This document shows positions 44,589 to 52,001 of a stretch of DNA of 53,572 bases, one piece after another. The stretch covers positions 1-53,572 of the forward strand of contig JAHZHI010000050.1 in the NCBI GenBank assembly GCA_019420345.1. Direction: 5' to 3'. This DNA is from Peptococcaceae bacterium. GTDB taxonomy: Bacteria; Bacillota; Peptococcia; Peptococcales; Peptococcaceae. A program made the position numbers and the translations under genes. Numbering within the stretch: position 1 is the stretch's first letter; the number at the start of each line of letters is the position of its first letter. The notes beneath the pieces were generated by a model. It saw only the letters and a program-made list of their open reading frames with translations. It had not been told where the DNA came from and did not search any database.

Positions 44589-45782
44589 CTATTCCAACTG
44601 TTTCTGTTTGATGGCTTCGCCGGGCGTGCGCGGCACTGTGATGGCGCCGTTGTGCATCTGCGATTCCACAGTGCTGGCCTCCAGCTCCTGGTATCGTGCC
44701 CGCCGTTTGCCGCTGGTGTGGCCGCTGCACACTGGACAGCCACATTGCTGGCTGCCGGTGCGGCTGTAGATGACGGCTTGCCAGGTGTGCCCTGCGCTGC
44801 ATTGCCACCATACACGCCGCCTGCTGCCAGGAGTGACGTCCTGCGGCGTAAGGGCGCCGTTGAGGGTCGGGTGCCATTCTTTGGCGACGGCTGGGTAAAG
44901 GGTGGCGAGGTCGTTGTAGCCGACAAGCACTTTTTTATTGGAACAGTAGGGGCATCCGCCGCCGCGCATGGTGCGGCTGGAGATGACCGCCTGGTAGTCG
45001 TGGCCTTTTTCGCAGCGCCACCAAACCTTTTTGTTGCTGGCTGGGGCGACTTTGTCTAGCGTGAGTGCGCCGTTTTTGCTGGGATGCCACTGGGCGGCAA
45101 TGGCTGGATAAAGAGAAGCCAGGTCGTTAAACCCTGCCAGCACTTTCTTGCCAGCGCAGATGGGGCAGCCGCTGCCGTTGACGCGGCTGGCAACGCTGGC
45201 CTGATAGTCATGCCCTTTCTCACAGCACCACCACACTTTGCGGCGGGTGCCAGGCACCACGTCCGCTGGCGTAAGGGCGCCATTTTTTTTCGGGTGCCAT
45301 TGCGCGGCAAGGTCCGGATAAAGACTTGCGAGATCATTATCCCCAGCTTGCACCTGTTTGTTGCCGCAGATGGGGCAGCCAGCGCCGTTGACACGGGATT
45401 TCACCTGTGCCCGCCACTCGTGGCCCTGCTCACAGCGCCACCAAGCCATGTGGTGACTGCCTGGCAGCACGTGGTCGGGAGTAAGGTCGCCGTTTTTCGT
45501 CGGATGCCATTCCTTCGCCAGATCCGGATAGCGGGTGGCAAGATCGGTTTCACCGGGAATGGCCAAACGCCCACTGCAATAGGGACATCCAGTGCCGCTG
45601 CCTGTGCGGGTGTGCACGGCGGCCTGCCAGTGGTGCCCCTTGGCGCAGGTCCACCAGACATGCTTTTTACTACCATGGCTGACGGTTTCAGGGGTGAGCG
45701 GCAGATTACGAGCCTCGTCCCACTCTTCCAGCAATTCTTCCCGCTGTTCGCGGCGGCAATATTCTGACAATGATTCCCGCAC
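44589..45782 (-). CDS. Five-fold treble-clef zinc-ribbon repeat protein (DUF4379-like)
   Basis: 397 aa. Five repeats of about 66 residues, each with WW-x-C-x3-GH-x-[WY] followed by CPxC (WWTCAKGHHWQ...CPYC; WWRCEQGHEWR...CPIC; WWCCEKGHDYQ...CPIC; WWRCEKGHDYQ...CPYC; WWQCSAGHTWQ...CPVC). Linkers repeat DLA-x-x-YPDLAA-x-WHP-x-KNG-x-LTP. Each unit should bind one zinc. Such domains occur in nuclease-linked and uncharacterised proteins; no catalytic domain is seen here, so nucleic-acid binding or a regulatory role is only inferred. The start GTG at 45782 has GGAGG eight bases upstream, immediately after the palindromic terminator of the inverton. The surface protein gene follows downstream. Confidence 0.8.
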   Translation of the reverse strand: MRESLSEYCRREQREELLEEWDEARNLPLTPETVSHGSKKHVWWTCAKGHHWQAAVHTRTGSGTGCPYCSGRLAIPGETDLATRYPDLAKEWHPTKNGDLTPDHVLPGSHHMAWWRCEQGHEWRAQVKSRVNGAGCPICGNKQVQAGDNDLASLYPDLAAQWHPKKNGALTPADVVPGTRRKVWWCCEKGHDYQASVASRVNGSGCPICAGKKVLAGFNDLASLYPAIAAQWHPSKNGALTLDKVAPASNKKVWWRCEKGHDYQAVISSRTMRGGGCPYCSNKKVLVGYNDLATLYPAVAKEWHPTLNGALTPQDVTPGSRRRVWWQCSAGHTWQAVIYSRTGSQQCGCPVCSGHTSGKRRARYQELEASTVESQMHNGAITVPRTPGEAIKQKQLE

Positions 45783-45798
45783 GATACTCACCTCCAAA

Positions 45799-45844
45799 TA
45801 AAAAAACCGTTATAGACAAAATCAACATTTTGTCTATAACGGTT
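45799..45844 (-). terminator. 18-bp palindromic terminator directly before the zinc-ribbon gene
   Basis: Perfect 18-bp arms (45805-45822 and 45827-45844) around CAAC. On the minus strand the stem ends in GGTT followed by five further T. The hairpin ends ten bases before the GGAGG of the zinc-ribbon gene. The inner 22 bases are the left inverted-repeat site, so the outer half of one arm lies inside the putative invertible segment. Inversion would leave only a 9-bp stem separated from the T-run. Confidence 0.85.
45814..45835 (+). repeat. Inverted repeat left, putative recombinase site
   Basis: AGACAAAAT-CAAC-ATTTTGTCT. The right site at 46068-46089 is its exact reverse complement. Inverted 9-bp arms around an asymmetric centre match the general layout of tyrosine recombinase core sites. 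Confidence 0.8.
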
Positions 45845-45874
45845 CTTCCGTACTAAGAAGGATATATAATTTTA

Positions 45875-45928
45875 TAAGATCAAGAACAATAAATATGATA
45901 TGAATATCATATATTTTGGGCGATCTTA
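45875..45928. repeat. Nested palindromes in the invertible segment
   Basis: ATATGATA-TGAA-TATCATAT (45893-45912) is enclosed by TAAGATC (45875-45881) and GATCTTA (45922-45928), all centred near 45902. It could be an operator or an accessory protein site for the recombination complex. Confidence 0.6.
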
Positions 45929-45993
45929 AGCAAGGGTCATCACTATTTATATATTGAGGACCCTTTTTCTCATGCGCAAAATTTGTCTATCTC

Positions 45994-46023
45994 TTTACGG
46001 AAACCACGTACATGTGGTATAAT
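45994..46023 (+). promoter_or_regulatory. Promoter inside the invertible segment
   Basis: TTTACG (45994-45999), 18-base spacer, TATAAT (46018-46023) with an upstream TGG giving an extended -10. The spacer holds ACCAC-GTACAT-GTGGT, a possible operator. In the present orientation the transcript would start near 46030 and run antisense into the recombinase gene. Confidence 0.7.
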
Positions 46024-46067
46024 TTCTGTAATTAAACAAAAGAGAGAATTATTTCTCAGAAGAGAAC

Positions 46068-46089
46068 AGACAAAATGTTGATTTTGTCT
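46068..46089 (-). repeat. Inverted repeat right, putative recombinase site
   Basis: AGACAAAAT-GTTG-ATTTTGTCT, exact reverse complement of the left site. It lies inside a 14-bp-arm palindrome (46063-46094) that ends at the stop codon of the recombinase gene. Confidence 0.8.
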
Positions 46090-46093
46090 GTTC

Positions 46094-46939
46094 TTATGAA
46101 ACCAACTTTAAACGCTCCAGCTGCTGCAAATGTTCAGTGCCACTGGTGAGAAGGTAAATTCTGGTAGTTTCTATTGAAGAATGGCCAAGCACATCAGCGA
46201 GGCGAACGATGTCTCTATATGTTGAATAATAGATGGTGGCAAAGAGATGCCGCAGGTTGTGAGGGAAGACTTTATGCGCATCTATGCCGGCTTGCTCTGC
46301 CAGTGCTTTCATTTCTGCCCATATCTGTCGTCGTGATAAACCGTTTCCGCTTGTGGTGAGGAAGATTTCACCGCGGGCGATTTTTTCTTTTGCAGCATAG
46401 TTTAGCAGTTTCTTGCAAAGTTTTTTGGTCAGCAGGATCACACGTACCTTGCCTTTGAGCATGATCTCAGCTTTGCCTCGCTGCGCTGCTTCCACAGTGA
46501 TGTAGCGCAGCTCGGACACGCGGATACCGCTGGCGCAGATGGTTTCCATCACAAGCATCAGTCGGCGCTTGCCCTGCACGCGCGCTGTATGAATCAATTG
46601 TTCATACTCATCACGACTGAGTTCACGCTCAGCATCGCGAAACATGCGCCGCTGCACTCTAACGTAACTGCTGCGGCAATCGTGCCAGCCTAACATGCGA
46701 AAGAATCCGTTGAGCGCTGCCAGCTTGGAATTGATGGTTGTTGGCGCAAGGTGTTGTTCCAATAATGCCGTTTTCCAATTTGCAACTTTGCTTCGATCGA
46801 CAACAGCACCATTTAGCCAAACGATAAATTGCTCCACATCACGTAAATATTTTTCGATCGTTCCTTGACTGCGTTCTTCCTGCAGCAATTGCTCGCGATA
46901 CTGCATCAAATATTGGTAACTTAACGGATAACTTGTCAT
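46094..46939 (-). CDS. Tyrosine recombinase / integrase (putative inversion enzyme)
   Basis: 281 aa, close to XerC/XerD length. An N-terminal SAM-like core-binding domain spans about 10-95 (LQEERSQGTIEKYLRDVEQF). The catalytic domain has all residues in place: Arg in ASGIRVSEL near 138, Lys in LKGKVRV near 162, His-x-x-Arg in HNLRHLFA near 226-229, His in LGHSSIETT near 251 and Tyr in RIYLL near 260. The ATG at 46939 has AAAAGGGGCG. The stop codon abuts the right inverted repeat. The compact size without an arm-binding domain, and the absence of phage or element genes nearby, favour a local invertase over a prophage integrase (inference). Confidence 0.9.
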   Translation of the reverse strand: MTSYPLSYQYLMQYREQLLQEERSQGTIEKYLRDVEQFIVWLNGAVVDRSKVANWKTALLEQHLAPTTINSKLAALNGFFRMLGWHDCRSSYVRVQRRMFRDAERELSRDEYEQLIHTARVQGKRRLMLVMETICASGIRVSELRYITVEAAQRGKAEIMLKGKVRVILLTKKLCKKLLNYAAKEKIARGEIFLTTSGNGLSRRQIWAEMKALAEQAGIDAHKVFPHNLRHLFATIYYSTYRDIVRLADVLGHSSIETTRIYLLTSGTEHLQQLERLKLVS

Positions 46940-47008
46940 TGGTTAACGCCCCTTTTAAAAAAGCATTTCTTTCAGTCTACCATAGATAAACGATAATAAC
47001 CAAGCTAC

Positions 47009-47043
47009 AAAAAACACCGCAATATCCTGATGATATTGCGGTG
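47009..47043 (-). terminator. Second of two tandem terminators behind the ResB-like pair
   Basis: 12-bp stem CACCGCAATATC/GATATTGCGGTG with loop CTGAT and a T6 tail on the minus strand. Confidence 0.88.
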
Positions 47044-47082
47044 CTTTATTATTTTTCCTTTCTTCAGGGCTACAAAGCGTAC

Positions 47083-47108
47083 AAAAAAACAGCCTCATTG
47101 AGGCTGTT
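47083..47108 (-). terminator. First of two tandem terminators behind the ResB-like pair
   Basis: 9-bp stem AACAGCCTC/GAGGCTGTT with a three-base loop and T7 tail on the minus strand, ten bases behind the stop codon at 47118. Confidence 0.85.
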
Positions 47109-47117
47109 GCATTATTG

Positions 47118-47909
47118 TCAATGTGTACGGGCGAAGAGCATGTCTTTACCGATGAAGAGCAGCACCCAGGCCACCACTGCCAATGCAGTGACCGGCTGCC
47201 AGAGCCAGTAGACGCCGTAGAGCGTGTGGCACCAGAGCACATAAGCGCCCAGCGCAAAGCTCAGCACAGCCAGCGCCCACCAGGCAAAATGTGAAAGCAC
47301 ACGCGGCATTTTGCGGGTGACGTCGTCGGTTTGCTTTTGCAGCATGCGTGCACGAATGGCCGCTTCACTGAGCGGTTCGTCGTTCTCTGCAGCCGCATCA
47401 TCTTTGGCGGCTTCTGCCGCTTCGCGGGCTGCCAAATTGCGCACGCGCCACCAGGTTGGCACAGCAAGCAGGAGACAAGCTACCGCAATTCCCAGGCCAA
47501 TCATCATCAAAACCACGGCGCTCTTTCCCCATGGTACCAAGGTACGATAAACCATTGGCAGCCAAAAGTTAATGCCCGGCAATTTACCAAGATAGAGGCA
47601 CATCTCAAGTACGAGCAGCAACAGTGCCGACAGTGGCACGATCATCGTGCCAAAGAGACGAAAATGCATGTAGAGCGCTGCTACCACCAACGTCAGCGCA
47701 AAAATGCACCAGGCGCCGCCGCTTGTGAGCGCATCACCGCGCACACAGACAATCACCAGGCGCACGATCATCACCACCGCTGTCAGCAGATACACCAGAC
47801 TCATTACTGCGCCCGCCTGCCAGATGTGCATCAGCTCGCTGGCCGACCATCCAATCAGCACCAGGGCCAGACAGACTGCGATGATATAGAAAAGAACGGT
47901 CATCAGCAT
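47118..47909 (-). CDS. Polytopic membrane protein, function unknown
   Basis: 263 aa. About seven hydrophobic helices: five in residues 1-150 (VLFYIIAVCLALVLIGWSA; VYLLTAVVMIVRLVIVCV; LLLLVLEMCLYLGKL and others) and two at the C-terminus, with a charged cytoplasmic Ala/Glu-rich loop near 165-205. The arrangement and the ResB-like partner bring cytochrome c maturation protein CcsA to mind, but the tryptophan-rich WWD motif of heme handlers is not visible, so I do not assign that function. The ATG at 47909 follows AAAGGGGGATGG and overlaps the upstream gene by seven bases. Confidence 0.65.
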   Translation of the reverse strand: MLMTVLFYIIAVCLALVLIGWSASELMHIWQAGAVMSLVYLLTAVVMIVRLVIVCVRGDALTSGGAWCIFALTLVVAALYMHFRLFGTMIVPLSALLLLVLEMCLYLGKLPGINFWLPMVYRTLVPWGKSAVVLMMIGLGIAVACLLLAVPTWWRVRNLAAREAAEAAKDDAAAENDEPLSEAAIRARMLQKQTDDVTRKMPRVLSHFAWWALAVLSFALGAYVLWCHTLYGVYWLWQPVTALAVVAWVLLFIGKDMLFARTH

Positions 47910-48520
47910 GCCCCATCCCCCTTTCTGCGCACTGCTGGAATGGCGCTCAGCCCAAGGCTGATGGCAAACAGAATGCCGCCAATCCAAATCAGATGCCGGA
48001 ACCAATCGTACTGCACCAGAAAAGCGATGCTGCCATTACCTGCCTGAAGAGGATGGATCTCGATGCCGTCATAGACCATTGGTGCACTTTGACTGATGGT
48101 TTCGTGGATTGACACCTGATCAGGACGCGTCAGAACAATATCAAACGATGCATCATTCATGCTCATTCCCATGGCAGATTCATAGGAAAGCGTGTAGCCA
48201 TCCATGCCCATGCCATTGAGTTCTGCAGTGGAACCTTGGGACATTTCAACGACCAGTCCATTGCTCCATAAAGAAGAACCGATGCCGCCAACCAACATCA
48301 GCAGCACTGCCACATACAAAAGCGCTTGAACGCCCCCTCTGAAACTGTGATCCTTGAGCACTGTCAGCACTGTGACTGCCAGTAAATCAAGGGCAGCGAG
48401 CGCCGCCACAATCAGTGAAACCATGGCTGGAATGATGCCGCTTGGCACCGCGCAAATGCATAAAATTGTCAGCGCGAGCAGGACCGTGCCCGCCACGCGC
48501 AAATAGCGTTGTATCGCCAC
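47903..48520 (-). CDS. ResB-like membrane protein (weak resemblance)
   Basis: 205 aa. Two or three N-terminal hydrophobic helices, then an extracytoplasmic beta-rich segment (YTLSYESAMGMSMNDASFDI; APMVYDGIEIHP) and a final helix after FLVQYDWFRHLIWIGGILF. The order, and the ending 'xVxYD...IGG', recall the C-terminal part of ResB/Ccs1 cytochrome c assembly proteins, only shortened. GTG start at 48520 behind AAAGGAGAG. Coupled to the downstream membrane protein gene by overlap. No c-type cytochrome genes are seen in the window. Confidence 0.5.
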   Translation of the reverse strand: MAIQRYLRVAGTVLLALTILCICAVPSGIIPAMVSLIVAALAALDLLAVTVLTVLKDHSFRGGVQALLYVAVLLMLVGGIGSSLWSNGLVVEMSQGSTAELNGMGMDGYTLSYESAMGMSMNDASFDIVLTRPDQVSIHETISQSAPMVYDGIEIHPLQAGNGSIAFLVQYDWFRHLIWIGGILFAISLGLSAIPAVRRKGDGAC

Positions 48521-48608
48521 AAGATCGCTCTCCTTTCACCGTGAATATATAAAAATTATGCTGGAATCCGCAGAAGATGTCAAGGGGAATTGCCGCCTTC
48601 GCGCGTCC

Positions 48609-49439
48609 TCACAAACAGGCAAACAGCGGCGCCACGCGATCTTCCGCTGCCGCTGTCAATGTGTCCAGGCAAGCTTGCAGGCGCTCGGAATCATAAAAGA
48701 CTTCCTCCATCACCAGCCCCTCAGCAGGCGCCGTTGGCCCAGCCTTGCTGCGGTCACGGGTCGCCAGTGCTTCTTCGACACAGGCAAGCGGCCGCCGCCC
48801 CAAAGCAATATCGGCAGCGGTTCCCACCAGATTACGCACCATTTTGCGCAGAAAACCATCGCCCACAAAATGCACCTGCCACCATGCAGGATGGTCTGCA
48901 TCAACGCAAAGCTTTGCCAGGTATAAGATGCGATCAAACGTCTTGACGGTGGCGCCTCGGCCACAGAAACCTTCGAAATTATGCACGCCGGTCATTTGCT
49001 GCAAAGCGGCGGCAAACAGCGCTCGATCCATCGGCTGCGGAATGTGCGTAAAATAACTGTGCCCCAGAGCCGGCGGTGTTTGTCCATTATAGATGCGGTA
49101 GCTGTACCATTTGCCAATGGCGCTTTTACGCGCATGAAACGCCGCATCGACTTCCTCTGCCTCGCTCACCACAAGAAACGGCGGCAATGCGCGGTTCAAT
49201 GCGTAGCGTAAGCGTTCAGCAGGAATGGTGCGCTCCATGCTGAAATGAGCCACCTGTGCCCGGGCATGGACACCAGCGTCCGTGCGCCCAGCGCCATGAA
49301 TGTGAATAGGCGTTTTGAACAGAGTGCCAATGGTTTCTTCCAGCAGGCCCTGCACCGTCAGCAGATTTTCGTCCGATTGACGCTGAAAACCCGCAAATTG
49401 CGCCCCGTCATAGCTCATGGTTAATTTGTACGTTGTCAC
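48609..49439 (-). CDS. truA: tRNA pseudouridine(38-40) synthase
   Basis: 276 aa. It modifies uridines 38-40 of the anticodon stem-loop. The N-terminus LTMSYDGAQFAGFQRQ and catalytic Asp in GAGRTDAGVHARAQVAHF near residue 53 are diagnostic. It starts with GTG at 49439, overlapping the ecfT stop as GTGA. The order ecfA1-ecfA2-ecfT-truA is the conserved Bacillota arrangement. Confidence 0.95.
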   Translation of the reverse strand: MTTYKLTMSYDGAQFAGFQRQSDENLLTVQGLLEETIGTLFKTPIHIHGAGRTDAGVHARAQVAHFSMERTIPAERLRYALNRALPPFLVVSEAEEVDAAFHARKSAIGKWYSYRIYNGQTPPALGHSYFTHIPQPMDRALFAAALQQMTGVHNFEGFCGRGATVKTFDRILYLAKLCVDADHPAWWQVHFVGDGFLRKMVRNLVGTAADIALGRRPLACVEEALATRDRSKAGPTAPAEGLVMEEVFYDSERLQACLDTLTAAAEDRVAPLFACL

Positions 49440-50239
49440 AGGATCACCATCCTGGACAAACCAGCCACAACAAGAATGACAATCAGCACAATGCCAGCAA
49501 TGCGGTCGCGGCCTGCATAGGACAATTCATGCAGTCGTGTGCGTCCTTCGCCGCCATGGTAGCAGCGCGCTTCCATGGCCATGGCCAGCTCGCTGGCGCG
49601 GTTGATGGCGCTTAAAAACAACGGCACCAGGATAGGCAGCAGGGCACGCGCGCGATTCATCAGGCCGCCTTCGTCAAAGGAGGCGCCGCGCGCAGTTTGT
49701 GCTTTCATGATTTTATCGGTTTCATCGATCAGTGTTGGAATAAAACGCAGCGCAATGGTCATCATCATGGCCAGCTCATGAGCAGGCACGCCAATGCGCT
49801 TGAACGGAGAGAGCAGGTTTTCCACAGCATCGGTCAGCACGATCGGCGTGGTGGTCAAAGTCAGCACACTCGTTGTCATGACAAGGAGCACCAAGCGTGT
49901 GCACATGAAGATGGCCAAACGCACACCTTCTGCCGTAATATGCAAAATACCCCATTGCCACAAAACAGTCCCTGGTGTCAGGAAGATCTGAATGGCTGCT
50001 GTAAACACCAAAATAAAGAGCAGCGGACGTACACCTTTGATATAAAACTTCACCGGCACCTTGCTCAGAAAGAGCACTGCAAAGACCACCACAGCGGTAT
50101 ATACAAGACCGATCCAATTGTTGACGAGGAACAATGCCACCATGATCGCCAACATGCCAAAAATCTTGGTACGTGGATCGAGCCGATGCAGGATGGAATT
50201 GCCCTTCACATACTGGCCGATCGTAATGTCTTTCAGCAT
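49436..50239 (-). CDS. ecfT: Energy-coupling factor transporter transmembrane protein
   Basis: 267-aa EcfT, the membrane scaffold joining the two ATPases to exchangeable vitamin-binding S components. The N-terminus ITIGQYVKGNSILHRLDPRTKI is conserved. Five to six hydrophobic helices follow. The two coupling helices include ARG motifs (AQTARGASFDEGG and MEARCYHGGEGRT, the second altered). It overlaps ecfA2 by seven bases. No S component is in the window, so this is a shared group II module. Confidence 0.95.
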   Translation of the reverse strand: MLKDITIGQYVKGNSILHRLDPRTKIFGMLAIMVALFLVNNWIGLVYTAVVVFAVLFLSKVPVKFYIKGVRPLLFILVFTAAIQIFLTPGTVLWQWGILHITAEGVRLAIFMCTRLVLLVMTTSVLTLTTTPIVLTDAVENLLSPFKRIGVPAHELAMMMTIALRFIPTLIDETDKIMKAQTARGASFDEGGLMNRARALLPILVPLFLSAINRASELAMAMEARCYHGGEGRTRLHELSYAGRDRIAGIVLIVILVVAGLSRMVIL

Positions 50240-51105
50240 GAGCGCCCCTCCTTTCGTTTTGCGAGCGCTGCTTCAATAATGCAGCAGGCATCGTCTACAT
50301 TGAGGGCGTTGGTTTCTACATCCATGCCGTTTCTTTTTAGAGCGCGCAGCAGCGCCATCACAGAAGGAATGCCCAAATGGATGCTCTCCAGGAGATCCGC
50401 CTGTGCGAACACTTCTTCTGTGCTGCCCTCGGTCACTTTCGTTCCTTTGTTCATGACAATCATGTAATTGGCGAAACGCGCCACATCATCCATGCTGTGG
50501 CTGACAAGAATGATGCTCATATCGCTTTTCTGATACAAGCGATAGATGGCTTCTAATATATGATCACGGCCCAGCGGGTCGAGCCCGGCCGTTGGTTCAT
50601 CAAGAATCAGGTAGCGTGGGCGCATGGCAACGATACCTGCAATAGCAACACGTCGTTTCTGACCGCCGCTGAGTTCGAACGGCGAGCGATCTTTCCAAGT
50701 TTCATAGTCAAGGTCGACCAACGCCATGGCTTCTTTCACACGTTCGATCTGTTCGTCGTCAGTGAGCCCCTGATTCTTAGGACCAAAGGCAATGTCTTTG
50801 GCAATGGTTTCTTCGAACAGCTGGTACTCTGGGTACTGAAAGACCAAACCCACCTGCTTGCGTCGTTCACGCACTTCTTTGCTTTTGTCGGCAAGGTCGA
50901 AGCCATCGACAAGCACACGCCCGTGACTTGGCTTGATCAGCCCGTTCATCAGCTGCACCAGCGTGGATTTTCCACTTCCGGTGTGACCAACCAGGCCCAC
51001 GAAGCTGTGATCCGGCACCGACAGGGACACATTGTCCAGCGCCTTGGTTTCCTCAAGACCGCCCTCGCCGTAGATATAGGATACATTTTCTAAGACTAAT
51101 GACAT
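50233..51105 (-). CDS. ecfA2: Energy-coupling factor transporter ATPase 2
   Basis: 290-aa ABC ATPase. Walker A VGHTGSGKSTLVQ near residue 41, Q-loop FQYPEYQLFEETI, signature LSGGQKRRVAIAG and Walker B YLILDEPTAGLDPLG are complete. The Q-loop form matches EcfA proteins. The ATG at 51105 overlaps the end of ecfA1 by ten bases. Confidence 0.95.
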   Translation of the reverse strand: MSLVLENVSYIYGEGGLEETKALDNVSLSVPDHSFVGLVGHTGSGKSTLVQLMNGLIKPSHGRVLVDGFDLADKSKEVRERRKQVGLVFQYPEYQLFEETIAKDIAFGPKNQGLTDDEQIERVKEAMALVDLDYETWKDRSPFELSGGQKRRVAIAGIVAMRPRYLILDEPTAGLDPLGRDHILEAIYRLYQKSDMSIILVSHSMDDVARFANYMIVMNKGTKVTEGSTEEVFAQADLLESIHLGIPSVMALLRALKRNGMDVETNALNVDDACCIIEAALAKRKEGRSC

Positions 51106-51920
51106 AGTACATCCACCATTTCATCTATTGTTAAAACATCCCGTGGAATAAAAGGATATTTGTCATGCAGCCGCACCGCAATTTCCGTAATGGCTGGAAC
51201 ATCCAGGTGCAGCGCTCTTAATTCCTCCACATGTGTAAATATCTCGCGCGGTGTGCCTTCCATAACCACATCACCGTCATCCATGACGATGACACGATCA
51301 GCCAGAACGGCTTCTTCCATGAAATGCGTAATATTGACAACGGTCAATCCTTCTTCGCGATTGAGGCGCAGCATGGTTCCAATAACTTCTGCCCGGCCAT
51401 CTGGGTCCAACATGGCTGTTGGTTCGTCAAACACGATGGTTTCAGGACGCATGGCAATAATGCCAGCAATGGCAATACGCTGTTTCTGCCCACCACTGAG
51501 ATGATGCGGCATAGCGTCGCGAAAATCTTCCATCTGCACGAGCTTCAATGCCTCGTCCACACGTTCAAAAATCACTTCGCGCGGCAAGCCAAGGTTTTCC
51601 GGACCAAAGGCAATTTCTTCAAGCACCGTTGTGGCAACCAGCTGGTTGTCTGGATTTTGAAAAACCATGCCTACACGCTGCAGAATGTCCAGCGCGTGCT
51701 CTTCATCGGTGGTGTCGTATTCGTCCACCATGACACTGCCTTCCGTCGGCAGAAGCAAACCATTGAGATGTTTGGCCAACGTCGATTTGCCGCAGCCGTT
51801 TCTTCCCAGCACCGCAACATGTTCGCCGTCCTCAATGCGGAGGTTGATATGATTAAGCGCTCTCACCTCATGTTCTGTACCAGGGTGATAAATATGCGAT
51901 AGATTTTTGATCTCGATCAC
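51096..51920 (-). CDS. ecfA1: Energy-coupling factor transporter ATPase 1
   Basis: 274-aa ABC ATPase from GTG at 51920. Walker A GRNGCGKSTLAKH, Q-loop FQNPDNQLVATTV, signature LSGGQKQRIAIAG and Walker B TIVFDEPTAMLDPDG are complete. Start choice: the GTG has AAAGAAGGT six bases upstream and gives the family-typical N-terminus IEIKNLSHIYHPG. The ATG at 51959 also has a GAGAGGTG, but a TATAAT at 51972-51977 would start the transcript inside that ribosome site, leaving it unusable. An even longer in-frame extension reaches through a terminator and is not credible. Confidence 0.93.
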   Translation of the reverse strand: MIEIKNLSHIYHPGTEHEVRALNHINLRIEDGEHVAVLGRNGCGKSTLAKHLNGLLLPTEGSVMVDEYDTTDEEHALDILQRVGMVFQNPDNQLVATTVLEEIAFGPENLGLPREVIFERVDEALKLVQMEDFRDAMPHHLSGGQKQRIAIAGIIAMRPETIVFDEPTAMLDPDGRAEVIGTMLRLNREEGLTVVNITHFMEEAVLADRVIVMDDGDVVMEGTPREIFTHVEELRALHLDVPAITEIAVRLHDKYPFIPRDVLTIDEMVDVLCH

Positions 51921-51971
51921 GTTGCGACCTTCTTTCATAACGATCTTTTGCCTAATCATCGGCACCTCTCT

Positions 51972-51999
51972 ATTATACCGATAATTTCCCAAGAAACAA
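51972..51999 (-). promoter_or_regulatory. Promoter of the ecfA1-ecfA2-ecfT-truA operon
   Basis: Minus-strand TTGTTT (51999-51994), 16-base spacer, TATAAT (51977-51972); start near 51965. It lies between the upstream terminator and ecfA1, so the operon does not depend on read-through from the insertion element. Confidence 0.7.
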
Positions 52000-52001
52000 A
52001 C

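Larger units (their letters stand above)
45814..46089. other. Putative invertible DNA segment (inverton / phase switch)
   Basis: 232 bp (45836-46067) lie between two exact 22-bp inverted repeats, next to a complete tyrosine recombinase gene. The segment contains no gene. It holds one strong promoter pointing right, away from the zinc-ribbon gene, plus nested palindromes and a weak rightward hairpin-T element (45932-45967). As sequenced it would be the OFF state for the genes to the left. Inversion at the repeat centres would place the promoter about 90 bases before the zinc-ribbon start codon. The anatomy parallels known recombinase-flanked promoter switches in Clostridioides difficile. Inversion itself is not shown by this single sequence. 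Confidence 0.65.

Noticed and set aside
45805..46094. Reading the two palindromes only as ordinary terminators
   Set aside because: The right one lacks a T-run in both directions, and both share 22 identical bases in strictly inverted orientation including the loop. Chance terminators would not explain this. The left one is still also a terminator.
46094..46939. Prophage or integrative element integrase
   Set aside because: No phage, plasmid or mobilisation genes lie on either side; neighbours are housekeeping or surface genes.
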